Source: Bugulina stolonifera (Eukaryota; Bryozoa; Gymnolaemata; Cheilostomatida; Bugulidae). From it: a stretch of 64,000 nucleotides of DNA. Position 1 is the stretch's first letter, and each line of letters starts with the position of its first letter. The translations under genes were made by a program, and so were the position numbers. The stretch covers positions 2,666,001 through 2,730,000 of the forward strand of contig OW285195.1 in NCBI GenBank assembly GCA_935421135.1, read 5' to 3'. Under the pieces are notes generated by a model. The model saw only the letters and a program-made list of their open reading frames with translations, was not told where the DNA came from and made no database searches. Of this stretch, positions 46,688 to 57,361 are shown piece by piece.

Positions 46688-47010
46688 AATTTATCTTTGA
46701 GCAGTCAGAGACTTGTTTCAAATTCATGAAAATACCAGCCTCAACATTATATAAGGCAAGAGGTGGCTGTAATAAGAGGGCTGCCTCATGTGCAGTTCGC
46801 TCAGAGCATGTCTACTGCTCACTGGTGAAGCTTCCTTCTTAAGGTTGCTGAGCTGTTGCAATGGTAGCATGTTCTGCTCACTGTGCTAGACGATTAGGTG
46901 CCGTAGAGGCTCCGGGTTCAAACCCCAGTCAAGGACTGGTATTTTCCTGGATTTGAAACAAGTCTCTGACTGCTCAAAGATAAATTCTTTGCTAAAAAAT
47001 CCATCATATT
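46688..47010. mobile_element. SINE/MITE hybrid: tRNA-like core in inverted termini
   Basis: Outer arms TTTATCTTTGAGCAGTCAGA and its reverse complement (about 46961-46985) enclose a tRNA-like core. The core has GCAATGGTAGCATG as a D-arm/A-box analogue and CCGGGTTCAAACCCC as a B-box. Inverted terminal arms around a Pol III-like core are unusual. It lies in the former gag region of the gypsy element. Confidence 0.75.
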
Positions 47011-47099
47011 ATGTACTTCATAAATTATTGTGACACCTATTGCGGTGAACAGTACCAACATATCATGACTCCGGCATATAATTTTAAACTATTCATGCC

Positions 47100-47612
47100 G
47101 CAAAAAGAGCTGAATAGAATTTATTAGGTAATTTGATATGAACCTTTCAAAGTTGTCACCAAAAATAAAAAATACAAAACCTGCCAACATGCTTTTGGGG
47201 CAGTTTTTTTTAAAAAAGTGTCCAGTGTGACATCATAGTGAATCCTGCAGGAGATGTCTATTAGAAACCTCCTTTCACATGTCCAATAAAAACGCTCGCG
47301 TAGCCAGACGCAAAATTGTGCACAGCTACTGGATAATAAAACCTATTGTTTATCTTATCGTAAAACAGTAATTATTAATTTCTACATTCTGTTTATTTTA
47401 TTTGGTGCACAGGCTTACACTAATTATTGGACATGTAAAAGGAGGTTTCTAATTGCCATCTACTGCAGAATAATCCACTTCTGATTTGACAGCGGATATT
47501 TTTAAAAACTGTTCCAAAACGTGTTTGCAAGTTGTATTTTCTATTTTTAGTGACAAATTTAAAAGGCTCATATCAAATTACCTCCTAAATTGTATTTAGC
47601 TTTTGCTGTGGA
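47100..47612. mobile_element. Foldback MITE with arms of about 180 bp
   Basis: The left arm (GCAAAAAGAGCTGAATAG, AGGTAATTTGATATGA, to ACATGTCCAATAA near 47288) and right arm (TTATTGGACATGT near 47430 to TTTAGCTTTTGC near 47607) are imperfect reverse complements with about 80% similarity, separated by about 140 bp. No coding capacity. Target duplication is not obvious. Confidence 0.8.
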
Positions 47613-48009
47613 TTTTATTTGAAATCCCACTAATAAGACCATCTGTTCTGTCGGAAGATAGTATATCATTATTTGATTTGTTTGAATCAAATATGCTAGT
47701 GCGCTGAGTTTAGTTGAACTCTCTGGTTGCTGCAAATACAAACAATTACCTTCGGTGCCTGCGCGAAAATATTGGTAGTACCATGTAGAATGGTGGAAGG
47801 TGGTGAAGAGGAAAGACTTGAGCTATGAATACATTTTTCTAGGGGTGATTTGGCTGCAAGCTGGAATACTTTCAAATCACAACTCAACATTCACGTGATA
47901 GCAAAAAAAATATGATGAAATGTCAGAGGAAGTGAAGATTGCTAGCTCGGCAAATGAAGTGGTAGATGAAAATGAAAGACTGTTCTCAGGTTACAACTCA
48001 GAATGACAA
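47613..48009. other. Former gag region, unrecognisable
   Basis: Between the foldback element and the protease there is no Gag-like frame; several stops in each frame. Confidence 0.4.
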
Positions 48010-50620
48010 GATCTGGTCAACTCTAGCCCAGTCACTGACACGGGCAAAGCATGGTTTGTGGAAATCATGATAAATTCTGAACCTGTTAGGTTCAAAGTTG
48101 ACACAGGTGCAGCAGTGACTGCAGTTCCTGTTAATATGTCTGAGAAGTTTCTGAACACAGAACCATCTACGGAAATATTAAGAGGTGTGGGAAACCACAA
48201 GTTGAAAATAACATGTGTTGCCAAAGCGCAGTTGTTTAGAAGCTCCAGGTAAATTGAGGAGACAGTTTACTTAGTGAAGGGTCTGTTGACCTCTTTACTG
48301 GGAGAGCCAGCCAGATCTAAATAGGGATTAAGTCAGTTTATCAATAGATGTAATAGAGGGTAATTGCCCCTGGTTTACTGAATTTCCCTAAGTATTTGAA
48401 GGATTGGGATCCATGAAAAACAAAGTGAATATTGTCTTAAAAGAGTCAATACCGTCATTTGCTCAGTCGGTGCCCCGGAGAATAGCTGCTGCGCGTAAAC
48501 AGCCACTGGAGTTGGAGAGAATGGAGAAGCTCTATTTGTGTAGATGTAATCGAAAGGATAGAGAAACCGACAGCATGGTGCTCTCTGTGTATTATTGTAC
48601 CCAAAAAGAAGGCACTAGCAATATCATAGGATGCACAAAATTCCACTACTATTTAACAGGTCACGAGTTTGTTGTAGAAATCGATCATAAACCTATAGTA
48701 TCTATACTTGGAGAAAAGAAGCTAGCTAGACTGCCTCTTTGCGAGTTTAGAGATCCACGCTTAAGATGATGTCCTATAGCTACCCCATGAAACACACACC
48801 AGGAGAGAAGATAATTTTGACTGATGCACTGATGCACCTATTAGCCAAATAGAGCGCCTGAGCAAAGCGGCCGATTCCGGGATGGTTGGTGAATTAGTTA
48901 ATTCACTTGCCATATCCAATGGCAGATTGGAGAGGCTAAAAGCTGCATTGCTAGAAGATGAGGTAGGAAGATCACTAGTCAGCTACATTTTGGAAAGGTG
49001 GCCTCAATTTAAAAATATTGACCCAGTTGTAAGGAACATGTATACTTTCAAAGAATATTTAACCTATGCTGACGGTGTTGCATTCTACATGAATAGAGTA
49101 TTCATTCCAAAGTTAGAGAAAATCTCTGTGTTGGTAACAGTTCATAAAGGACACCAGGGAGAGAATAAGTACCTAAGATGAGCTAAAGATGTAATTTAGT
49201 GGCCAGGAATGATCAAGGAAAAAAGAGAAATAGTAAAGACATGCCCCAGCTGCTTGGAGTACCAGAGAATTCCGAGAGAACCGTTAATATGCACTGAACT
49301 GCAAGTGAGACCCTGGTGGAGTCTTGCAATTGGTCTGCTTGAGAAAGAGGGGCAATCATATCTGGTCGTAGTTGATTTCTTCAGCTGATACATTACAGTG
49401 CACCAGATGCGAGAGTCCACAACCTCTGAAGCGATTGTGAAAGTCCTAAGAAATCTGCTCTGCATGCTAGGAACACCAAACATGATTGTGAGTGACAATG
49501 GCCCCTATTCACTTCAGAGAACTTTAAAGAATATCTCCAAACTTAGGATATACCACGTGTTACCAGCTCACCCAGGTACCCTCAATCCAACGGGGATGCC
49601 GAAAGGGCTGTTCAAACTGATTGATGTGCAAAAGTAGAAGTAGCCCCAAAGGCTGGATAGTCTTCCTGAGTTGTCCTCTCCTGTATGAGTAGAGAAATGT
49701 AATTGGAAACTATTTATGCTAAATTTAGTTCTTTATTTCTCTTCCGGCACTAACATTATTTAACCGAAAGTATGTTATGTGTATTTTGGAAAAGTACTAG
49801 AAAATAGCCTACCCACTACCTCTATTCAAGCATGGGAGTTTTTTAGAAATATGAAGAAGTTGTCTTCCCATTGCAGTATGCCCTCCAATAGGTGAGAAGT
49901 TTTCGTGCTATTGCACTTCCTTGATGCTTGAAATAAAAAAGACAAGTGAATATAATGTGACTAAGTATCATGTTATCTAAAGTTTAGAAGGAATTTATAA
50001 ACTGTTGATCAATAGAAAAGTTATTGAATCAAAACCTTCCCATGTGCTTTATACATGTAACAAGGCTACCTGGGTTACTCAGATGACATAGTCTGCCTTT
50101 GTTCAATATCAATTTGTGGCAGATGACATCATCTGCTGTTGCACTGGCAGACCTTTTTGAATAGCTCTAGACAAATACTATTCAACAAGCTATTCAACCT
50201 TTTGATTGGTTTTCGTCAATTTTGGAAATACTCCTGCTTTGAAGAAGCTCTGTGTGCATACAGAGATACCCCATTAGCATACAGTTACTCCCCAGCACAA
50301 TTGTTGTTTGGTAGGTGTATGAGCTGAATAGAGTACTACAATGAAAAGATGATAGATCTACAAAGACTACAGTGGTTTGAAAGCACCAAAGAATCATGAC
50401 AGGCGATATAGAATGCGAGAACATGGACTGCTGTCAGTTAGCCAGGGAGTAGCTATCAACGATCTGGGCAGACCCGCTCTGAACGCCCGGATCGTAGCAA
50501 CTAGAGGTCCAGAGGTATTTGCTATGAGTGAGTCTGAAAGGTTGTTGCCTCGAAACAAGCAGTTAGTTCACCTATGCAGTGAACAAGCGTCCCCAAAAGT
50601 AAATACCAACGGGAGATAAG
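48010..50620 (+). pseudogene. pol: Ty3/gypsy pol remnant (PR, RT/RH deletion, IN)
   Basis: Retropepsin with VDTGAAVTAVP occurs near 48095-48130. The start of RT (SVPRRIAAARKQPLELE, about 48470) is joined to RNase H (GHEFVVEIDHKPIVSILGEK, about 48660), so the palm domain is deleted. The KHTPGEK segment follows at 48787. The integrase zinc-binding region (HKGHQGENKYLR, then CPSCLEYQ) is at 49140-49265, the core (VVVDFFS, then IVSDNGP) at 49365-49505, and the C-terminal region (EEALCAYRDTPL, SPAQLLFGR) at 50235-50320. Stops occur at 49186, 49386 and elsewhere, and a 580-bp repeat splits the integrase at 49635-50217. Nonfunctional. Confidence 0.88.
49635..50217. repeat. Dispersed repeat inserted in integrase
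   Basis: Reverse-complement relative of 5298-5852 and 61128-61682 at roughly 80% identity. Integrase similarity resumes right after it, so its ends here are close to the true element ends. Confidence 0.65.
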
Positions 50621-50900
50621 ATCTCTGAAGCAACACCCAAGGTAGTAAAACCAGATATGACAAAATCACTATCAATAGAGAATGCAGTGCACAGTCTGTC
50701 AGCACCTTTGAAAATTGAGTTGCACAGACCAGTTGAGCATAACACACACAGTCCACATTGAAGTGGCAGAAGTTTAGACAAACCGACTTATCAGGCACCT
50801 GCAGCAACAAAAAAAGTTACAACTCTTAGTAGTCGTATAAGTAGGAAGATAGTCACCTTAACTTAGATGTATAGGTTTACATCTACTTTTCAGAAAAACA

Positions 50901-51556
50901 ATGAAGTCCTATCTAATTGGAAACTCGTCGACTCAGGGCATTAGAGTAACAGGATTTCGGACCATCTCCTTACCAGATGCTAATTGGCATAACATTTTGA
51001 AATACAGTCATGTACGCCAATGAAAGATGGGACCGAATGAGTGATTTTATCATCTACATGTGCATTCATATCGGTCCTGTCAGATTTGCTAGAATGTATA
51101 GGACTCAGAATAGGAAAAAGGTGCAACTCCTAGCAAGTTATCTGGAATTTGTCAGATCGCATTTTGAAGAGTGGGAGCTACTTCAAAGATATGGGATTTT
51201 CCCAGTCATAATTATGTATCCTGTTCCCAATGGACTTTAGAAGATACAACAATTCGTTGGTTAGGCAGGCTAATCAGCCTTCTTCTAGTCAATGTAGGAC
51301 CAGGCCAGGTTGTCAGATACTGCAAAACTCTTGTAGTCAGAAGTCAAGCATTATGAAAAAAATGATTGTGTCAGAAAACAAAGACATAATCAGGTTTAAC
51401 AGGGAAAGTGAAATGTGTACAACGTACAATCACATATTTACAGGAAGGAGAGGGCAGTATCATCTCCCAGATTGGCTACTAAACGATAGACTGCATCCTA
51501 CTCGAACAATCATACAGAGTTATCAAGGAGATCAAGCGAGTAGTGGAGTTGAATAA
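50901..51556 (+). pseudogene. SGNH/GDSL hydrolase-like 3' ORF of gypsy element
   Basis: Between integrase and 3' LTR a frameshifted ORF begins MKSYLIGNSSTQGIR, shifts frame near 51010 and again near 51240. It then has DFIIYMCIHIGPVRFAR, FPVIIMYPV and DWLLNDRLHPT. Order and spacing resemble SGNH hydrolases: block I Ser in a G(D/N)S context, a D-hydrophobic-strand-HIG block, and D..HP as block V. Here block I reads GNSS rather than GDS. SGNH domains are known in ORF1 of some non-LTR elements; in this position of a gypsy element it is unusual. The identification rests on motif order only. Confidence 0.5.
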
Positions 51557-51782
51557 CATAAAGTTGGAGTACAGATGAAGAGAAACGTCACCTAGAAGGA
51601 AATAGGATGCAGAGAGAAAAAAATTATTTATTTGTTTATTCCTTGTTCAACTAACACTGTTAATTACTGTTTCTAATCCCAATACTGATTGTATGACACT
51701 TTTGATAGTTTGGTTGTTTTCAAGTCTCTCGTTTTAGGTGTAGTTTCACCTTATTGAATATAAAAAGGACTTATGAGGGAGG

Positions 51783-51945
51783 TGTAGTGGCTACCGGAAA
51801 GGGGCGTTAAGACAACGTCACAAATAGTCTGAGATTGAGATCATTTCTGGAGAAAGACACTTCGAATCTTGGAACCAAAAAGGGAAGACGTACTTTCAGA
51901 TGATACTCGAACACACAGTTATTACTCGTGAGTACAATCTTTACA
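51783..51945 (+). repeat. 3' LTR of gypsy element
   Basis: 163 bp, same length as the 5' LTR, preceded by a GAGGGAGG polypurine tract and followed by CTCAG. Confidence 0.9.
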
Positions 51946-52459
51946 CTCAGTAGGAACCAAGGCTAACAGTTTGAACTAACTAAGTTTTTGAATTATCTGA
52001 GGCTGAATTAAGCAAGTTTCACTATTTAAGAGTTAAACAAATCGATGGATGTAGGTAAACCAATTCTAATGTTGACAGAGCCGTCGCAGTTGGTATTAAA
52101 AGAAGAGCCAGGATTGTAAATTATATTGCATAATGTATTACAATTATTATAAATAATAATATTGAAGGGTTATTTCAGTTTGATCACTGAGTATGAACAC
52201 ACTATTTCAACACACATAAACCCATGGCCAACGACTACATAACTGTTAATAGTGACTAGCAATGGAGAGAAAGGAAATCAAAGGAGGTGATACTGATATG
52301 AGGTCAGAAAGGTGAGAGTAGAACACCAATATGCACCAGGTAACACATCTCAATAGTGCCCAACTGTAGCATATCACAGCAAAGTCACGGTAATACTAAA
52401 AGCACAAATACTTGTATTGTATATATACATGTAGCTATAGCAAGGTGTCCATAGCATGT

Positions 52460-52620
52460 GTGCAGTTGACTCAGAGAATATCTACTGCTCAATAGCAGGT
52501 ACAGTGATAATGCGTTCTGGTTACTGCACTAGTCTAGGCCCCGGGTTCAAACCCCAGTTGGTATTTCATGGCTATGCAACAAGTATCTGACTGCTCAAAA
52601 AATTCCTGGCATAAGAAACA
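52460..52620. mobile_element. Fragment of SINE/MITE hybrid
   Basis: Contains the B-box-like CCCGGGTTCAAACCCCAG and the right-end ATCTGACTGCTCAAA of the family at 46688-47010. The left arm is missing. Confidence 0.65.
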
Positions 52621-52751
52621 CCACAATAGAACTTGTTTCTATCTGCCTTATAAAATGGTATATTTAATCATATTCTGAATCGTTGCAAATTATAAATCTG
52701 ACAAAATTCATTCACTCTTGTAAATGTACATGTATAAGGCTACGGATATAT

Positions 52752-53530
52752 TGTAATGGCTTGTAATGGTCAGGGCATTTGCCTATACGACCTCAGCTCG
52801 CCTGATGAACCTTATAGCACCTTAAGTGCCTAGTAGTTGTCACAGCTCTACTTGTCTAGCCTCTGACATTCTGCACTTAGTTGTCTATTGACTCATGCCT
52901 ACGTTGTTATGCATGTTTTGACCATACATTTGTAATTACCTGTACATACCACTTATATACAGGTCTATAATGTGCATATCTCTTAGAATTGCCTGACATT
53001 GATTTTGTACACGATTTGGATTATTTTAAGCATCTTTTGTTGTACCCAACCTATTTTGGGTTGGTCATCGGGCTTTTGGCCGCCATCTTGTTGCGCAGTT
53101 TCCGGACGACACTACGTCGTCTTTTTACGACTCTACGTCGACCTTTTTACCGGAACTTCCTCCGAAAGTTCCTATACTGTATAAAGCACACTGTTTTTAT
53201 GTCCATTGTCTCAGTTCATGCTTGGATCTCAATAAAGACACATCTATACTTATATACAGAGACTTTCACTTCGTAGATAGGTCGTTCCAGTTGTCAAGGT
53301 CTTCGACCTTGCCTCCCCGAACCGCCTTCTAGGTCAGATCACTCTCTTTCTCAGTATAGTAAACAAGCACCGACTCGGGACCACATGGGTCGTCTTGAGT
53401 AGTTATTAGACTACTAGTACAAGTTGATATTTCATGTAATGAGAAGGCCTAGCACCACTCATAGGCACTTCATTTTAGACAAGGGAGTCGTCTTAGGACG
53501 ACATACAACAACCCCCCAAAAACCATTACA
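52752..53530 (+). mobile_element. Old solo LTR of the Gag-Pro family
   Basis: A 779-bp relative of the solo LTR at 6101-6842, starting TGTAATGG and ending CCATTACA, with the same core: GCCGCCATCTTG near 53079, a TATA-like CTGTATAAAGC near 53177, and AATAAAGACACATC near 53231. Divergence is much greater than between the other copies. Flanks ATAT/GTAT match at three of four bases. Confidence 0.8.
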
Positions 53531-54090
53531 GTATATTCATTAACTCTTGTACATATATATATAAGGATATGGATATAAATGCAAAAGTATTCAGGGACGT
53601 ACTTAGTCTGGGCACATCTTAGCCCTAAGACTATACAGGACAATTTTGACCTGATACAGATAACTCATGAATTGTCTCTAAGATAGTTGTGACTCTATGA
53701 GGAGTGTGGAAGAACACATTATGGCTACATGAAGCAAGAAGAGAAACTTGAAGCACATAAAACTGCATAGAAATTGCTGAATTGCAAACAAATTTAAAGC
53801 TGTTAAATGTAGAGTTCTAAATTGCTATCCTGTTGCCTTCATAGCCTTAGTCTAGTTCTACCAAAGAGTTCTAGCAAAGGCAATATATTGTAGGATCCGT
53901 TTCACCGAAAAAGTTGAAAACACAGTAGATCAATATGTTCTAGGTACTAAGGTTTGAGAAGTAAAAAGATATTACCAGAGCCATAGAATAATATAAGGTT
54001 GAGAATTTTAGGTAAATGAAGCCATAGTATTATCATAGCTTAAGTTCAGTAATTATGCAGTATTTTGAAGTGAAACTAATCCCACCTTAA
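53531..54090. other. No gene recognised
   Basis: AT-rich spacer between the old solo LTR and the 31-bp satellite; nothing supported. Confidence 0.45.
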
Positions 54091-54828
54091 CTATACGTGT
54101 TTTATGTCAATATAGTCAGTACAGTACATGTATTATGTCAATATAGTCAGTACAGTACATGTATTATGTCAATATAGTCAGTACAGTACATGTATTATGT
54201 CAATATAGTCAGTACAGCCCATGTATTATGTCAATATTGTCAGTACAGTATATGACTGTATTATGTCAATATAGTCAGTACAGTACATGTATTATGTCAA
54301 TATAGTCAGTACAGTACATGTATTATGTCAATATAGTCAGTACAGCACATGTATTATGTCAATATAGTCAGTACAGTATATGACTGTATTATGTCAATAT
54401 AGTCAGTACAGTACATGTATTATGTCAATATAGTCAGTACAGTAGTACATGTATTATGTCAATATAGTCAGTACAGTACATGTATTATGTCAATATAGTC
54501 AGTACAGTACATGTATTATGTCAATATAGTCAGTACAGTACATGTATTATGTCAATATAGTCAGTACAGCACATGTATTATGTCAATATAGTCAGTACAG
54601 TACATGTATTATGTCAATATAGTCAGTACAGTACATGTATTATGTCAATATAGTCAGTACAGTACATGTATTATGTCAATATAGTCAGTACAGCACATGT
54701 ATTATGTCAATATAGTCAGTACAGTACATGTATTATGTCAATATAGTCATTACAGTGTACATGTATTATGCCAATATAGACAGTGCAGCACATGTATTAT
54801 GTCAATATAGTCAGTACAGTACATGTAT
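54091..54828. repeat. 31-bp satellite, left of copy B
   Basis: About 24 units of the 31-bp satellite, mostly the TCAGTACAGTA variant. Element B is inserted after GTAT at 54825-54828. Confidence 0.92.
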
Positions 54829-55635
54829 TGTAATGGTTTCTGTGATTTGGTGCGGTCGTCCTTGGACGACTATCGACCCAGAAATGAAGTGCCTATGAGT
54901 GGTAATAGGACTTCGCATTACATGAAAGATCGAGCGGTCTCAGTAGCCCAAATACTACCAAAGACGATCCATCTGATCTCAAGTCCGACCTTCAGACTAT
55001 ACAATGAAAGAGAGTAGTTCAACCTAGTAGGCGGTTCGCTAAGCCAATGACCTAGTAAAAGGAAGAGAAAGTCCCTGTATCAAGTATAGATGTGTCTTTA
55101 TTGAAAGCCAAGTGTAGACTGAGACAATGAACAGTAAAACAGTGCCCTTTATATAGTATAAGGACTTCCGGCCGACGTGACGTCGGGAAAAGACGACGTG
55201 TAGTCGTCCGGAAGTTGCGCAACAAGATGGCCGCCGGAAGCCCGACGGCCGACCCAAAATAGGTCGGGTTCTACAAAAGTTGCTTATAATGGTCCAATTC
55301 ATGTACAAAATGAATATCAATGGATTCTGAGAGGTCGGGCCTCTGTACATGGGTATAAAAGGCATTAAAAAGACTTAGTAACATTCATGCAGTTATATAC
55401 AGTTATATAGTGGAACAATACATGAATAAGTAGTGAGTGTGAACACATGGAGACACGTATATAGACAGTAATTAATGGTTTGGACATGCAATACAGCTAA
55501 AGGTAAGTATACGAACACTAATTATGAGAATGTGAGTGTCAGTTGAGTAGCGCTATAACAACTACTGAGCACTTAAGATGCGATGGAGCTTCGTCCGGAA
55601 GTTGGAGTCGTATACAAATGTCCTGTACCATCACA
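54829..55635 (-). repeat. 3' LTR of copy B
   Basis: 807 bp. Preserves the uninterrupted GAGCACTTAAGATGCG site where copy A holds the TTAA element. Confidence 0.93.
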
Positions 55636-55671
55636 TAGCCCCCGATCATTGGCACTATCTCTTCGAGTATG

Positions 55672-56871
55672 TCAAAGGATCTGCTCCGTGAGCCGTTGGT
55701 GGAGGGATATTTCGTCCTGTACGGCTTCCGTCTGCTGGACTATAGTAAGCCGGTCTCTAACATGTGAGTGAAGAAGTCTCTGTTGGAGTATGTGCAATTG
55801 GTGCCTGAGGCGTCCGAGACGATTGTTTAAAGTGGCACACAATCGTTCTCTCTCCTTCTGGAATTCTGCTGTAGGTGTGCGTGATTCAAGAGTCTTCTTT
55901 GTGTTCTTAGTATCTGGAGGGCTGATCGACAATGGGACGGCCTTGTCTGATCCGGATCTAGCTTTAGGCGGCCGGGGCCGACGTTTAGGTATGTCATAAG
56001 TATCAGTCCCTCTATGGTCCAAGGCTGGAGGGTCCGTGCGAGTCTGTGGTCGCTTTGGACTGCCTAGTCGCTCCCAGGGCGACTTTCTTTTACTTGTTTT
56101 CTTTGGGGCAGGAGGAGGTGTCAATCGCACCACTGCTGCTCTGGCTTCAGCTTCTGGAGGAGCTGGTATAGTGAAAGGTTTTGGTCCTACGTCTGCTGGG
56201 ATACGTGAGGGGTAGGCGACCCTCTTGTCGAGCTTCATCGCCTTGAGGAAAAGCTGGAACATGTGGGAATCCACTTCATACTGGATGGCTCCGTGGCCTG
56301 TCTGGCTTTGATGCTGATAGACAGTCTCTGCATCACGGGCGCTGACTCCACAGGAACAGAAGAACTGGGTAAAGTGTTGGCGTGTGTGAGCCTTGATGGT
56401 GTTCTTCGTCCCTTCTAGCTTACATAGTCGACAATAGGAGTTCCTTCCTTTACATCGGGCTGTCCGACGTATATCACTACTGGTCCGTGGAGAGATCCAG
56501 CAAAGTTGAGACTGCGGCATAGGCGTCTCTGGAGAGGTCTCTATAAGAGAAAGTGTAGATACAAGAGGTTGATCATTTAGATTATCAATGTTTGCGTAGG
56601 CCGAGTCGTCCTCGTCACCCAACTCAGTCACATGGTGTACAATGTCATTGGAGTACATATGCGTGTCCGAGGTCGTCCCGGAGGGGAGGCGGTGCATGTC
56701 CGAGTCGGTTAGGACGGCATCGTCCCGAAGTACCGAAGGTACTTCAGTAGGACCCGACCCGACTGGCACGACCTCATCCCTCGAGGAGTTCCCGAGATCA
56801 GCATATAAGTCGTCGTCGTCCAAAAGCAACAGTACCTCGTCCAAGTCTATTGGCTTACCTGGCAAGTCCAT
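55672..56871 (-). CDS. Two-zinc-finger accessory protein of Gag-Pro retrotransposon
   Basis: A 399-residue ORF from ATG at 56871. Residues 1-20 are acidic with a Leu run (IDLDEVLLLLDDDDL), like a short activation or interaction motif. Around residues 140-195 lie two fingers: C-x2-C-x11-H-x3-H and C-x1-C-x12-H-x5-H, then GAIQYEVDSHMFQLFLKAM and VGPKP. A basic DIPKRRPRP motif near 290 could be a nuclear localisation signal. The C-terminal 80 residues (ERERLCATLNNRLGRLRHQL onward) look like a coiled coil. The same layout is conserved in element C. It lies last, before the polypurine tract, where other LTR elements carry env or accessory genes. It has no membrane segment. Likely nucleic-acid binding; role unknown. 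Confidence 0.85.
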   Translation of the reverse strand: MDLPGKPIDLDEVLLLLDDDDLYADLGNSSRDEVVPVGSGPTEVPSVLRDDAVLTDSDMHRLPSGTTSDTHMYSNDIVHHVTELGDEDDSAYANIDNLNDQPLVSTLSLIETSPETPMPQSQLCWISPRTSSDIRRTARCKGRNSYCRLCKLEGTKNTIKAHTRQHFTQFFCSCGVSARDAETVYQHQSQTGHGAIQYEVDSHMFQLFLKAMKLDKRVAYPSRIPADVGPKPFTIPAPPEAEARAAVVRLTPPPAPKKTSKRKSPWERLGSPKRPQTRTDPPALDHRGTDTYDIPKRRPRPPKARSGSDKAVPLSISPPDTKNTKKTLESRTPTAEFQKERERLCATLNNRLGRLRHQLHILQQRLLHSHVRDRLTIVQQTEAVQDEISLHQRLTEQIL

Positions 56872-56938
56872 TAGTAGGCCGACTAGGAGGGGTACCGCCC
56901 TTGTTGATGAGTCTTGAATAGAGTGCTCTGTTGTCCGA

Positions 56939-57361
56939 CTAGGTGTTGACTGAGTGGTGGTGTTGAAGGTACTGGGGGATCCATCTGGATCCTGGCCTTT
57001 TATAGGTGTGGGGGCTGCCCTGGTTCTCCTTGTGGAAGTGCGACGTTATGTCTGCAACAGCTGGCTTCTCACCATGTAGTAGAACTACGTTGCGGCGGAA
57101 GTGCACTTGCCTGACCCCTGTTGTTAGATCTATTTTGATCTCAAGGTTGTCTGGGTCACCGGATCCGTCTGTGGAATTGGAGAGTAAACACGGGCCCGGC
57201 CGTGTCGGCCTACGAGAGGTAGTCGTCTGGGCCGCCCATTTGGGATGAATTCTTTCTAGTATAACCTCTGGGGGTCGGTCTCGCTTCCACCGGGCCTTCC
57301 TCCTGTATGATAGGGGTCTGTTTTCCCTAGTGTAGGGCGTTAGCATCCGGACGTAGGAGGG
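56939..57361 (-). CDS. Basic linker ORF after Pro
   Basis: In the same frame as the protease, separated from it by a single TGA at 57364-57362 in the context GGT-TGA-CCC. First ATG at 57346 gives 135 residues. Conserved with element C in SYRRKARW...RPPE and a later strand-rich part. In element C the corresponding frame reads on without a stop at this exact point, so the TGA may be a readthrough codon or a mutation. Function unknown. Confidence 0.55.
   Translation of the reverse strand, partial: PSYVRMLTPYTRENRPLSYRRKARWKRDRPPEVILERIHPKWAAQTTTSRRPTRPGPCLLSNSTDGSGDPDNLEIKIDLTTGVRQVHFRRNVVLLHGEKPAVADITSHFHKENQGSPHTYKRPGSRWIPQYLQHHHSVNT

Larger units (their letters stand above)
46404..51945 (+). 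mobile_element. Ty3/gypsy element with 163-bp LTRs and 5-bp TSD
   Basis: Two 163-bp LTRs (46404-46566 and 51783-51945; TGTAGT...TTTACA) are flanked by CTCAG (46399-46403 and 51946-51950). The PBS TGGTGTCAGAAGTCGCAG follows the first directly, and GAGGGAGG polypurine precedes the second. Inside, protease, a deleted RT/RNase H, integrase and a 3' SGNH-like ORF occur in order. Gag is not recognisable; the region holds two other inserted elements. Many stops and frameshifts make it inactive. Confidence 0.92.
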
